A model generated the notes under the pieces. That model saw only the letters and a program-made list of their open reading frames with translations. It was not told the DNA's origin and made no database searches. From positions 49,915,001 through 49,979,000 of the forward strand of contig OX419755.1 in assembly GCA_948567375.1 (NCBI GenBank): a stretch of DNA of 64,000 nt, read 5' to 3'. The stretch is from Lunularia cruciata. Taxonomy: Eukaryota > Streptophyta > Marchantiopsida > Lunulariales > Lunulariaceae. A program made the position numbers and the translations under genes. This document shows positions 1-10,554 of the stretch, piece by piece (within the stretch, counting starts at the first letter, position 1; each line of letters starts with the position of its first letter).

Positions 1-2449
1 CTACTTCACAATCTGCACTCAACTACATTCCCCACTTCTATCTAACGCCAGATCCCACCTCAAATGAGTCAGGCTAGAGACCCCACCCATCCAGCAACAT
101 CTGACCTAAAGTCAAATATGCTCTGTTCTTACAGTTTGCAACCATTCTGTGCGGAGGCCGTAGCACGATATGAATCATTCTCTTACAGGAAAGTAACGAT
201 TGTGAGTGGATACAAACTTACGGTGATACGACCGGTCCATCATCATCATAATCATCATCAACCCGCACGAGGAAGGAGGAACCGACTACATCGCATGAAC
301 CCACATCAACTTGTTGCCCAATTCAGTAAGTAACATGATCAATGTTGGGACCAACCTACAGTTCTGAAGGCGGGCGATTCTTAAGCAACACAACGCACTT
401 CCAGTTCCTCAAATTCAGGCTGTTCCAAATTCTGACTCCTATGATTATTTCCGGTTACGGAAATGCCTCCAACATCCTGAAATAGTCCAGCAGTCTCCAA
501 CAATCAAATCCCCCCCCACCATCACCAGATCATCCAAGAAGGAATGGGAAAAGTTTGATTACTTACAATTGGACGCGTGAGGAAGCCGGAACCGACTGCT
601 TATCGCTCGTACTGCCGCTGCTTGTGGAGCAGAAAGAAGGAAAGACAGGGTTGCCGTCATCGCACTTGCCCAAACTGACAATCCCAACAGCAGAAAAGCG
701 AGAAAATGATACTCTAAGCCCTCGGCTTTGGGGACACCTAATGGCATCGACTACGAATCTTTGCGTCCCGACCAATCAAGTCATGGCCTACTCTATCCCG
801 GAAAATTTTGTTTCGTAAATCCATGGGCAGCTCGCAGGTTTCAAGGGCCCTAGGTGAGAAGAATCTAACCGAGTCCTGTACGAACAAGGTGATTCGCACC
901 ATGTATGTAAGCGAACGATGAACAAATCTGGCTCGAGACTGTACTGAATTGGTAGAGAAAACCCTGTTGGGTTAGAGTCGTGTATCCACACATAGTCAAG
1001 TCAGTTGGTTTTCCTCCCCTTTTCTTGAATACCTTCAGGGAAATTTTAAAAATCACATATCGTATTCCGGACGTGATATCTGGGGCAGATCTCGAAGCTC
1101 ATTAGGCGTGCTCTGTACTGGATTCTACAGCTTCGGGAAATGTGTGTGAAGCGTGTAGAACACCTGACTTAAATAGGGGGTCAGACAATTGGGTTGCTGT
1201 ACACTCATCGTTTAACTGACAATACGTTTCCTAACCAAAGTCAAAGGTCATCTTTGGTGGTAAATAATTGGTGGAATCTTCATAGATGTCTCCAAAAGCA
1301 GGACCGGCTCGTCAGCCATCTTACCTCACAAATTCAAGTCGTTCAGAGACACACAAATCCAAGGAATGAAGCGAACACAAGCACATCGTTCCCTGTCTAT
1401 CTGTGTTAAGAAGTAATAACAACAAATCTCTACACAGATGGGCAAATCACATCTCAAGATAGAATTCCCTGAAAAGCGATGCTCATTTATAGGCATTCAT
1501 CCTTCCCACATCCTGTCAAACTTCAAATAGCCAAGATGCATTGACAAAGTTGGTGCACATCGACACAAGAACACCTTCCAATTGACCTCGTTCCGAGGAG
1601 AGAACATTCCGTAGTCGCACGTTCGGCCCGTTGTAAATCACTCTGAGAAAGAACAGATCCTGAAACATATCTCCTAAGTTCTGTCTGGTCATCGTGCACA
1701 GATGTGAGCACCAAAATGTTTTACCACTCCAAGATAGGCATTTGTAGAGAGGACGCAGTACATGTAATGTGACAGAGCAGCGGGTAGACAACCACGGGAC
1801 AACTGGCAAGAATTTGAGGTTTTGAAAGTGATTTTAGACTTGCGGAGGGCATGAAGTTGGTGGAACTGTTCTAGATGTAAGTCAGATGCTAAAAGTTGTC
1901 TCACTTAGGCAAACTCACTCCATCCAACCATCAACGTCATGCGTAAATTTTCAGAGATGTGAAACATGCGCGTAGCCAGTGGAGCCATTTATGCAGAGGA
2001 ATATATCTCGTCTAACTAGGTACAGGATGAGTTGCAACGTCGTTATTCCTTACCCTCAGATGAAAACTTGGTGTGTTAAAAAACGGGAACAATCTCGTAT
2101 GAGCGACACGAGCTTAACTACCTCATGCGCAATTCGTAATATGATACACCCAGTTGTGATATTGGCGCAGACATGTTCCTATGGAGAGCTATCCTCTCAC
2201 TCATCTACATATAATTATTTCTGAATGGCCATCAAACTCCTGCTCCATCCAACCCTGCATAGCTGCTGAAGCAGAAGTACGACAAGGGGTGCCCCCCCTC
2301 AAGGCTTGATTGTCCTCACGCAGCTCTCCTCAATTTCTCGCAGAGTAGTGCTTTGACAACCGTTCTTGTACACGAGCCGAAAGTGTATCTCAAAATTCAT
2401 CTCAGTTTGACTACAAGCGGCCTTCTCAAAATCAACAAAACGCCGGCTT
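1..2449. other. Intergenic, no gene recognised
   Basis: I see no open frame here with recognisable protein similarity or a convincing splice structure. Base composition is like that of the neighbouring genes, not like the AT-rich repeats further right. A short CAT/AAT-rich run lies near 238-262. Undetected exons or untranslated regions of a gene to the left cannot be excluded. Confidence 0.5.
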
Positions 2450-3673
2450 CTATTCCTCAGGCTTCTCGGGCTCCTTGTCGGGCTCCTCCTCCTTCTTCTC
2501 CTCGTCGTCCTCGTCTTCTTCTGGAGGATCTGCGGGCAATGGTGGTGGTAGAGGTGTTTTCATGGGGCTGAACTGAGGGAAGATGTCTGGCCTTCTTCCA
2601 GGGCTTGGTCTTTCCCACTCCTGCGGAATCATTGAAAATAAGAACTTACCATAAGCCAGTAACATATACAAATGGCTGTAAGAAACCAACTATTCCAAAG
2701 CACGCGCAAAACCCCAATGACCTGTGACTGACTCTTTGCACTCCTCACGTCACGGACCCTGTTTTGAACTTACATCGAAAATTTCAGTGCACTGCAGCTA
2801 CTGCCATCAGATACAAACCCTCACGTAAATACTACCTCCTACACCAAACCCATCCACCAAGTAATAGTCTTCACCCAAAAACCCTCAAAATAGGATGCAA
2901 GGAGTGGAAAGTGAAGCCATTCATATCGTGCCTAGATGAGTTGCCGAAGGCACTGACAGAAGCACGCATTATCTACTCGGTTCTATTCTCGAGAACTGAG
3001 AAAAGTAAGATTAAAATACAACATGATTCAATTCCTAAAGCGTCGACGCAATCTACCTCCAAAGCCACGACACAGACGAGAAGCAAGCTTGCTTCCATTC
3101 AAGAACAGGGCCCTAATGCCCACAGGCATGCAGGTAATACAAGTGCCGATGTCTTCACTAACTCTTTCAACCACTTCCCTTTCATCCGACCATACAACAT
3201 CAAAACTCCCAACTACAAATCTCTACGGATTCCAAATTCAGATGTCCAGGAACCCGGAAATCATGCAGAATTCTACAATCCATTTAAGGAACCCCGACCA
3301 CAACCTCAACCCGAAGAGAACTCCCCGTTCCAAAATGGTCCACCAATTCCCATGACAAAATTCCGAGCCGATAGGGTAAAAAATTTGAACCAAAACCAAA
3401 AGCGAAACCGTTCCCCGGGACACCAGAAAACTTCTCAACAAAAGTACCAGTGTTACTTACCACCGGGAAGTCAAGAGGAGAGCGTCTAGTCATTTTCTCA
3501 TCTTCGGGTGCCATCGACCTGGTAGCTGCGGATAACCTCCATCTCCTTGCCTCACCAACAACAATCCCTCCGTAAACCTTCGATACTTTGGCACTCGAAA
3601 CCATTCTTTGATCCAAAGAAGAACACATGAAAACAGACGGCAGCACAGGCAGACTCATCACAAAAGCCGCCAT
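2450..3673 (-). CDS. Small plastid-type protein with acidic tail (two exons)
   Basis: Two exons on the minus strand: 3673-3461 (71 codons, ATG at 3673) and 2620-2450 (56 codons plus stop), joined in phase 0 across an 840-bp intron with a GTAAGT donor and a CCGCAG acceptor. The product is 127 residues. The first 53 residues are rich in Ser, Val and Arg and poor in acids, as in a chloroplast transit peptide. Then come a basic patch (MTRRSPLDFP, 61-70), a Pro-rich core RRPDIFPQFSPMKTPLP (about 80-96) and a strongly acidic Glu/Asp/Lys tail (about 104-127). I recall a similar RRPDIFPQFSPMKTPLP core in small unnamed plant proteins, so I take it as conserved, but I know no function. There are no membrane segments. 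The exon join is my inference from splice consensus and the continuous protein pattern. The long plus-strand frame opposite the intron is treated as a shadow. Confidence 0.72.
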
Positions 3674-4390
3674 AGTCTCCCCCTCCCAGAGAACAATGGA
3701 CTAGTCTTCCTCCCGCTGAGAAACCCGAATCAATGGCGAATCTGTGAAGCAATCTTCAAAGGCTGTGGTCTCCTCTGTTTCCAGCAGATGAGGGGAACGG
3801 GAGAGACTCCCTTCCTAATCATGGGTAAGGTCCGGTTAATTGCCCCTCTAACCATGGTTTATTTTAACTCATTGGCTCCAGGTCACAGCTGCCTCCAGAT
3901 ACTCTCCTATCTGCTGCTCAAATATGGTGCACTTTTGTGCACGTGTCCGTTAATTAGGGCATGCTTCGGGCTCAACATGTACTGTATTATCACCGAAAGT
4001 GGGTTAATTTGGTTTTTAGAAGTGATAAAACATATTAGAAGTGTGGTTTTGGCAATCAGGAAGGCTCGTGGTTGTCATCTTAGCGAGGGTTTCGTGGCCA
4101 GTAGAATCGTCGGAAGATCCACGTCATTACTATCGAGGTTGGAATGCGTGGAGCGTGCTATGGCGGGGGGAGCCAACTCGAGCTCAAGCTTGAGTCAAGA
4201 AATTGGACGATTCGTTTGTTCAGACAGTGATGTTAGAAGAGAAGTGGTGGTACAAGGAAAATCATGGTGACGCTTTGGCCGGAAAGGAGGCTGGGAGTCA
4301 GAGACGGACAACTTCTGGAATCCGGCCATTTGGCATGTGATACTTCCATAAATTGATGGGTTTTGAAGTCTTCGTACATAAAGAGAATCT
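3674..4390. other. Intergenic, upstream of the plastid-type gene
   Basis: This stretch probably contains the 5' untranslated region and promoter of the minus-strand gene ending at 3673. A plus-strand open frame runs through it, but it has no recognisable domain and overlaps the first exon in antisense, so I do not call it. Confidence 0.4.
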
Positions 4391-4606
4391 GCAAGGCGGA
4401 TAGCCTGGAAGTACACCAGGAAAAAAAGACCTCCGGGGAGCTCTTTGATTTAAACTAGAATATGCAAGAAAGGCGGATAGCCTGGGCGTACACCAGGAGA
4501 AAAATACCTCCGGGGAACTCTTTGATTTAAACTAGAATACGCAAGCAAGGCCGATAGCCTGGAGGTACACCAGGAAAAAAATACCTCCGAGGAACTCTTT
4601 GACTTA
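4391..4606. repeat. 77-bp tandem repeat, about 2.8 copies
   Basis: Three copies of a unit containing GGCGGATAGCCTGG, TACACCAGGA, ACCTCCGGGGA and CTCTTTGATTTAAAC. The GGCGGATAG (or GGCCGATAG) landmark recurs at 4395, 4472 and 4549, giving a period of exactly 77 bp. Copies differ by scattered substitutions. The array lies between the plastid-type gene and PAM68. Confidence 0.9.
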
Positions 4607-4960
4607 GGATCCTACATGACATTGCTCGAAAGCTCGATAACATGATCAATTGTTGTAAACGCGAGTGCAATCAGAAGTTTCAGCCCTGGACCTACTCTCA
4701 GTGCTGATGTGGGACATCCAATTTTACAGTAAATACTCGTTAAAATATCAAATATATTCCTAGCCTGGCAGAGATAGACTACCGTCCTCTGGCTTGCTCG
4801 CAAATCTGTACCTCTAGAAAACTCAAATTCTCTGATTTAGCTGCAGGTGCTGGACTCTTCAGCAGACGAAGAAATGTTGAGCGTGATATCACAGAAGTAA
4901 AACCTCGCTCCTCATATGATACAGAACTAATTTCATACTTGTTTCTACGTCTTCAGCTAT
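4607..4960. other. Intergenic, downstream of PAM68
   Basis: This stretch lies just after the tandem repeat and just 3' of the PAM68 stop codon, so it should include the PAM68 3' untranslated region. I recognise no coding or RNA feature. Confidence 0.4.
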
Positions 4961-5563
4961 TTACTTCTTTTCCTTCTTGCCTTGAACTGTTTCCAAGAAA
5001 ACTGGCCAATTGACCTGCGCCTCCTTCCATCCTAATAATGATCCTTCCCTGGAAGGATCCCAGCTCGCTGAGAGCACTCCATACGTTATTCCGAAACCTG
5101 CTACTCCGAAGGTAAGCATAGACGTCAAAAGAGGCAACCACTCCGGAACATCCACCTTCTTGATCACTTTCAGGTAATAAAACAACGGGAAGAAACACAC
5201 GCCCACGGCTAGTGGGAATCCAACTGTCAAAGAAATTCTCTTCAACATCCTGTTTGTCACAATCTCGGGGACCACCTCGTCCTCGGGCTCCTCATCTTCT
5301 CTCCTCTCGCGGTCGAATTCAGGGCCCCTCTTTCCTTCATTATCCTCAGATTTTCTCTCCACATAAACGCTCTTTCTCTTCGGCGCTTTACCAAATCCTT
5401 TCTTATTCTCAGATGGAAGCGAGCAGCAAGTGCCTAACCTGGCAACACGTCGAGTGTGCCTACTGCCGCACGACACATGCTGCTCGGCCAAAGAGAGACG
5501 ACTACATGAAGCTCTCCGTGCGACTACTATCGATGGGGCCCTTACTGCCACCACAGTTGCCAT
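4961..5563 (-). CDS. PAM68: PAM68-family thylakoid assembly protein
   Basis: Single-exon frame of 200 codons on the minus strand. Residues 1 to about 50 are rich in Ser, Arg, Val and Ala with almost no acids, as in a chloroplast transit peptide. A charged, Glu-rich stretch follows (about 66-100), then two predicted membrane helices (about 110-131 and 142-164). The family hallmark follows: SASWDPSREGSLLGW at 165-179. PAM68 (DUF3464) is an integral thylakoid protein that helps early photosystem II assembly, and a paralogue (PAM68L) acts on the chloroplast NDH complex. The length suits the family. Which paralogue this is cannot be decided here. The start is the first ATG before the transit-like segment. 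I see no intron and no frame damage, so the gene looks functional. Confidence 0.92.
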   Translation of the reverse strand: MATVVAVRAPSIVVARRASCSRLSLAEQHVSCGSRHTRRVARLGTCCSLPSENKKGFGKAPKRKSVYVERKSEDNEGKRGPEFDRERREDEEPEDEVVPEIVTNRMLKRISLTVGFPLAVGVCFFPLFYYLKVIKKVDVPEWLPLLTSMLTFGVAGFGITYGVLSASWDPSREGSLLGWKEAQVNWPVFLETVQGKKEKK

Positions 5564-7239
5564 GTCGTCAAATTGAAATGCAAAATCGACTCCCTAAGCT
5601 TCAGAAATCAGCTCAAACAGAATATTGTCATTGGTCTATCTATTCTACTTGTTTCATCCGACACCGATTTCACGGTGTCCTCGTCATGCTCGACAGCCAA
5701 CGAGACCGTGACATTTACTCCAAGAAAATACAGACATGGCCTGGGCGCCAGGTTGAGATTCAAGGTACGGTTGAGCGCAACGCCCAGGCAAACACTCCGG
5801 GAGTATATTTCTGCAGAAATAAGCTTCCTTCTATCCATCGGAGGACTTCACTTTGGAACGTCGTAGAGCTTCTTCCTACAATAGCCACAGAAGCCTACGT
5901 GGCAGTTCACGGGTGCAACCTACCGGAGGACCCGTTCCGGTGATGTGCTCACGTTGTGCAAAACTGCGTACGAAGTAGCACGAATTTGTAATGTGGTCGT
6001 GAACAGCTTGTGACACAGTAATGGTTTCAATTCCGTCATTATGAGGGACTAATGGATTCTTACAAATTCTCACATGAAATATAACGATGCTCGAAAGAAT
6101 GTCTTCTTCCCATGGAATGTTTAGAATCTATAACAAAAGAATTAAAGTAAAGTGGTAAGTTAATAAGAGAGATGTGTTATTTTATACCTCCTATTGGTGA
6201 GACCTTACACTCCGAGCAATGGAGATTAGTTCTGTCTCGCCAATTAATAATTAAACGTATGTTGCACTCTTTGTTTGTATATCTGGTTCTTTGTAGCATA
6301 CAGCTCGTGACTTTTAATTAGAAATATCTTTAAAATGGACATAGTCAGGTTTACCAGGATTGTATGGGGTTGTTAATACACTAGAGGGAGAAGTTGCTAC
6401 AGTTTATAAAATCTCTGAAGCATTGTTTGAATCTTGCAAAAGACTCGGGGCAAATAAGAAAGAAAGTGTTCAGTCACCAAAATCTTAAGGCCCTTGATCT
6501 CTTACCTATTTGCACATTGCAAGCATTTTCGGCTCAGTGAGGAAAAACATGTGTCATATTTGATGTGCTATAAAGAGTATACCAGAGCAAGTATCTATAC
6601 GGAAGTATATACGATATACGAAGCAAATCAAATGGCGGCACAAAAGTGAGAAAAGGGCGACCGCGTAGAAAACAGCAAGGATGGGAAGACCCCATCGAGC
6701 CGTACAAGGGTGAGACAAAATAGGTGAATGGGCTAAGCCCCAAGTTGGCACAAAAGTTGGAAATAGTCCACATCGATACGCTTGAAGCTCAGGTCCACCG
6801 CCCGGTCAAGGACGGTCTCTTGCAGGTTAAAGGACAGTATCGACGAACACTGTGCAAGACCCGCAGGCACCGGGTGACCGGTTTGGCCGGCGAGGGACTT
6901 GTCGAGGAAACGAAGGAAGACGCCATTCGTGCCGCGGAATGTTAGAAGCGTCAGCGAACAACAGATTGATTCATTGGAGAAAGCGCGTGCTGGTGTTCGC
7001 TGTTTGCGTTTTGCATAGGTGAGGGAGTTGAGAGCGGATTGAGGAGACACATTGTGGTTGTCTGTGTCGAGGGTACTAACGATATCAGCTTTTTCGAGAT
7101 CCAATTCCCCACTGAATTTCCCGATTAGATTATTGTTGCTTGATCTGTTGCCTAGATTTTTCACAAGCTTTGGGATCAAGAAGGAGGACGAAGAAGGAGC
7201 CTGAACTGATAGATTTGTAAAGAACAGCGATTTCTTTAA
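5564..7239. other. Intergenic between PAM68 and PEX4
   Basis: This stretch separates the divergent PAM68 (leftward) and PEX4 (rightward) genes, so it should contain both promoters and 5' untranslated regions. Open frames on both strands lack recognisable domains. No repeat or RNA gene stands out. Confidence 0.4.
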
Positions 7240-8597
7240 ATGGTAAGTGCTTGATGAAACGAGCGGGTGCGTGAGTGAGATGAGTTTTAGGTCACATGTA
7301 GATTGAGTGTCTTGTTTCTGGCCATAGGATTCAGTCCTGGATTTTTGCGTAGGCATCGAGAGCAAGATTGTTCAAAGAGTACAAGGAAGTGCAGAGAGAC
7401 AGAGGACAGGATTCCGATATTCAGCTTCTTTGCGACGAAACAAACATTTATCGCTGGACGGCACATATTAAGGTAGTTTACAATTTATGTTATGATTCTA
7501 TGAACTGTGGAATCGATTCAATAAATGGTTTACCCTCAGTGTCTGTTGTCACACTTCTATACATTTGAGTGTGACTCGACCACTTCCGTCTGCATTCGTA
7601 CATATGCAAATTGCCGCAAGTTGTTGACTGCAGCACTTTTCCTGACTCTTATCCGGGACGGTGGAACAGGGACCAACTGATACTCCGTATCAAGAAGGAG
7701 TGTTTCAGCTAGCTATCACCGTACCTGAACAATACCCTTTAGTGCCTCCACAAGTTCGTTTCGTGACCAAGATATTTCATCCAAACGTTCACTTCAAGGT
7801 AATTGCCGTGGATTGCACTGGTTTAGTGAGCAAACAGCTTCAGTGAATTTCGGGCATCTTGTTAGCTTCCACGTTCAGACGCTTCTCTTTTCTGTATTGA
7901 CAACCTAAAAGTGTGCTCCATGTCCAGTGTCTCGGCCTTGTTTGTTTATGGTTTATGGTTGCATTAAGTCTGCTGCTTGTTGCATGTCTGTTGCGCTTTT
8001 ATACTGCTCTTGGCCCTTGTCAGACAGTCGGGGGCATATAGAATGTCCTTTATGCTCATGGAATTTGATCCGTCGGTATTTGTGAGCTCAATTTAGGTCC
8101 CAAAACGTAATAGGTTGTACGATCAAGGATCATAGAGCAAATGAAGATGACCTAAACCAGACCTTTGAGGAATGACGTTGTTGTAAGATGTAAAAGTTGA
8201 GAATTGTTGCACTATTTTCATTTCCGGTCTAGCAGTAACATATGTCAGGATTCTTGCAGACCGGGGAGATTTGTTTGGACATCTTGAAGACAGCATGGAG
8301 TCCTGCATGGACACTGCAATCTGTATGCCGCGCTGTCATTGCCCTCTTGGCACATCCAGAAGCTGACAGCCCTCTGAACTGCGACTGTGGTGAGTGTCCC
8401 TTTCAACCCTGGGCATGTTGCACATGTACTGATCGACATTGGTGACTCATTCCATGGCAAAACGAAGAAGTTGACTCATCTTTCTCGTATGCGTGAGCAC
8501 AGGAAATTTGCTACGGTCGGGCGACAATCGGGGATATCAATCTATGGCTTTGATGTATACGAGGCTAGCAGCTGTGTCAAGTAGTGGTTCTTCTTAG
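7240..8597 (+). CDS. PEX4: Peroxisomal ubiquitin-conjugating enzyme PEX4 (E2)
   Basis: Five coding exons: 7240-7242, 7353-7472, 7670-7798, 8260-8389 and 8503-8597. All introns are GT-AG. The spliced product is 158 residues, about the usual plant PEX4 length. The exons join without a frame break: phase 0 at the first three junctions, phase 1 at the last. The E2 fold is clear. It shows the N-terminal helix ASRARLFKEYKEVQ, the HPN motif within IFHPNVHF, and the active-site Cys in TGEICLDIL (residue 89). The C-terminal part is GNLLRSGDNRGYQSMALMYTRLAA. PEX4 loads ubiquitin onto the import receptor PEX5 at the peroxisomal membrane, docked by PEX22, so that the receptor can be recycled. The first coding exon contains only the ATG. 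It is the only start that joins in frame to exon 2 with a consensus GTAAGT donor. Confidence 0.95.
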
Positions 8598-9810
8598 TCC
8601 AAAGCTTTAGTGCGTTACATTGTCCGTTTTGAATGCAGATGATGTATTTCTATAACATAGAGAAGCTGCAACCCAGATTTCAAGATTTTCAAACTCAGCT
8701 GTAGCTCGTGTCAAATAGAGTGGGGAAGGATTGCGAAGTAAATCAAAGAGAGCATCTGCGTTTTGAACGGATGCAGACCCTATAATGGAGGGTTTAATAA
8801 AGTCTAGGCCTTACGTAGCCTGTATGAAACTGGCGCTTTTACGTGCTGAAAAATGTGTTCTCTGCATAGAAATTGATGTCTTTGCTGGAGAGCAAAAAGA
8901 TCAGTTGATGTGGTATTTATGAAGTACACTCTATGGACGTCTGGTGTGAGTCAAATTGGACTGACCTTCTCCAGTGGCACCTCTACCGAGCGAATCAATA
9001 ACTAGAGGTGTTGTGATTTGGTGTTTTTCACTCCGCTATAATCCCCACCCGAAGCCGAGTTACTAGTTATCAGTACAGGTATCACTTCTTCAACTGTTGC
9101 ACAACAAGCATTGCCAGTTTGCACGTCGCTGAAGTTGCGATGCCATATCCCTCCTGCATTCGCTCTCTATGTCATCGTTCTATTAGCATGAGGTCACCTC
9201 CCGCCAATTTAACGTGGATCAAAGACCTATCCCGAGCAATGACCGCAAACGCCTTGTGCCCCAGCATAGAATGCCCCACTGCTTGAAGACTTAGCTTAGT
9301 GCAATCAAACTATCCAAACATAACTTTCATGAAGTCAATGTCCATCGTATCTTAAGGTAAATCATACTCCTATCTCAGAGATAACAGCTTTGGTTGCTGC
9401 ACTCGGGCAAAAACTGGACTTTACAGATCCAGAGCTGGAAAGATGTTAGCATATGGTTGCATCAGAATGGAGAGAAAAATGCGATGAGAGCTCGTTACAC
9501 TGAGAATTCGAAATCCTCAGTATGTTGATGTAGTATGAGTACCAATTTCAGTGTACCATTTGAACTCATTCAGTTCCTTTATCTCAGTACAATACTAGCA
9601 TTTTCAAGCCCATGTCAATCCAAATGTCAAGGACTTTCTTTACCTACTCAACGCATAAGATCATAAGGAACGTGGGAATAGCGAAATCCTCTACAGGAGG
9701 CAAAGTCACAAGAGGTTCTATACAATCTGCCATACCTGCTACAGCTTACTGGTAAGCGACCAACGAATCTTGCTAGGTGATGATCAACCACTTGAGGATC
9801 CAAGACATAT
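8598..9810. other. Intergenic between convergent PEX4 and PEX11
   Basis: This stretch should hold the two 3' untranslated regions. A short minus-strand segment around 9190-9300 has an open frame without stops, but I cannot tie it to any family or gene structure. Nothing else is supported. Confidence 0.4.
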
Positions 9811-10554
9811 TTACACTAGTTCCCTTGGCCAAGCTCGAAACCAACCGGTCCACGCTGATGTTAGGCCAGAAATTCCCAACGTGATGGCGTGGGTCACGAA
9901 TGGATTCGGGCTCAGTTCCACCAGATCAATGATAAAGTCTGCTACGTAAGATAACATCGCACAAATTCGCAGAACTCTCTGGAATCTGATCGCAGATATT
10001 GCAGCTCTCTTCTGCTTGATTTGCTTGGCAGTGGTTTCATGATCAAGCTTGCTGCCGCTTAAAAGAGCAAGAATATCTTTCAAATGTTGATTTTCTGCTC
10101 TCCTCTCCTTAGTCAGCATTGTCAACTCCTGTATCATAAAACAGATATAACTTACAGCCTCACCGAATGCTGATATGTAGCAATACTTGTCAGCAAGCTT
10201 ATTATCCAACAGATTGATCCTCGACAACCACGTCAGGTGATCCCAGAAAAAGTAGATGAACTCCCCACTATTCCCAACAACTGCCAGCGCTTGCCATTTC
10301 CAGTTCGGATACTGAGTGGTTCTGACCGCATTAAATCCAGTCAGAAATCGGCCCGTTCGGAAACATTTCCTGCTCAATCCGCACGATACTTCCCAGTTCT
10401 TAGCTCTTGCAGCCAGAGCGGGCTTCCCTTGCTGAAGGAGATACCAAACCGCTATCTTAGAAGTGTACTGAAATGTCTTCACCAATTTGTCTATACCATC
10501 CCTCTTGGCCAGAAACACCACAAACCTGTCGAGTGAGTCATTCTTACGAGCCAT
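9811..10554 (-). CDS. PEX11: Peroxin-11 family peroxisome proliferation protein
   Basis: Intact single-exon frame of 247 residues. The PEX11 signature runs the whole length. It has the amphipathic N-terminal helix FLAKRDGIDKLVKTFQY (14-30), SRKCFRTGRFLTGFNAVR (61-78), the conserved GNSGEFIYFFWDHLTWLSR (94-112), ISAFGEAVSY (127-136), a charged central helix (about 145-185) and the closing NPFVTHAITLGISGLTSAW (217-235). PEX11 proteins coat and bend the peroxisomal membrane and drive elongation before fission. From memory the N-terminal helix is closest to the plant PEX11A/B branch rather than PEX11C/D/E, hence the unnumbered symbol. The gene is convergent with PEX4, and no frame damage is seen. 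Confidence 0.95.
   Translation of the reverse strand: MARKNDSLDRFVVFLAKRDGIDKLVKTFQYTSKIAVWYLLQQGKPALAARAKNWEVSCGLSRKCFRTGRFLTGFNAVRTTQYPNWKWQALAVVGNSGEFIYFFWDHLTWLSRINLLDNKLADKYCYISAFGEAVSYICFMIQELTMLTKERRAENQHLKDILALLSGSKLDHETTAKQIKQKRAAISAIRFQRVLRICAMLSYVADFIIDLVELSPNPFVTHAITLGISGLTSAWTGWFRAWPRELV

Noticed and set aside
2764-3489. 241-codon plus-strand open frame
   Set aside because: It lies opposite the intron and first exon of the minus-strand plastid-type gene. Composition is Pro/Asn/Gln/Lys-rich without a domain, and the minus strand gives a coherent protein with good splice sites.
3608-4270. 220-codon plus-strand open frame
   Set aside because: It overlaps the first exon of the minus-strand gene in antisense and shows no recognisable domain.
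5212-5943. 243-codon plus-strand open frame
   Set aside because: It is the antisense shadow of PAM68, which has family signatures and a transit peptide.
8390-8640. PEX4 ending by read-through after exon 4, or using the acceptor near 8638
   Set aside because: These would truncate the conserved C-terminus. The acceptor at 8501-8502 restores the family sequence GNLLRSGD in frame and gives the usual length.
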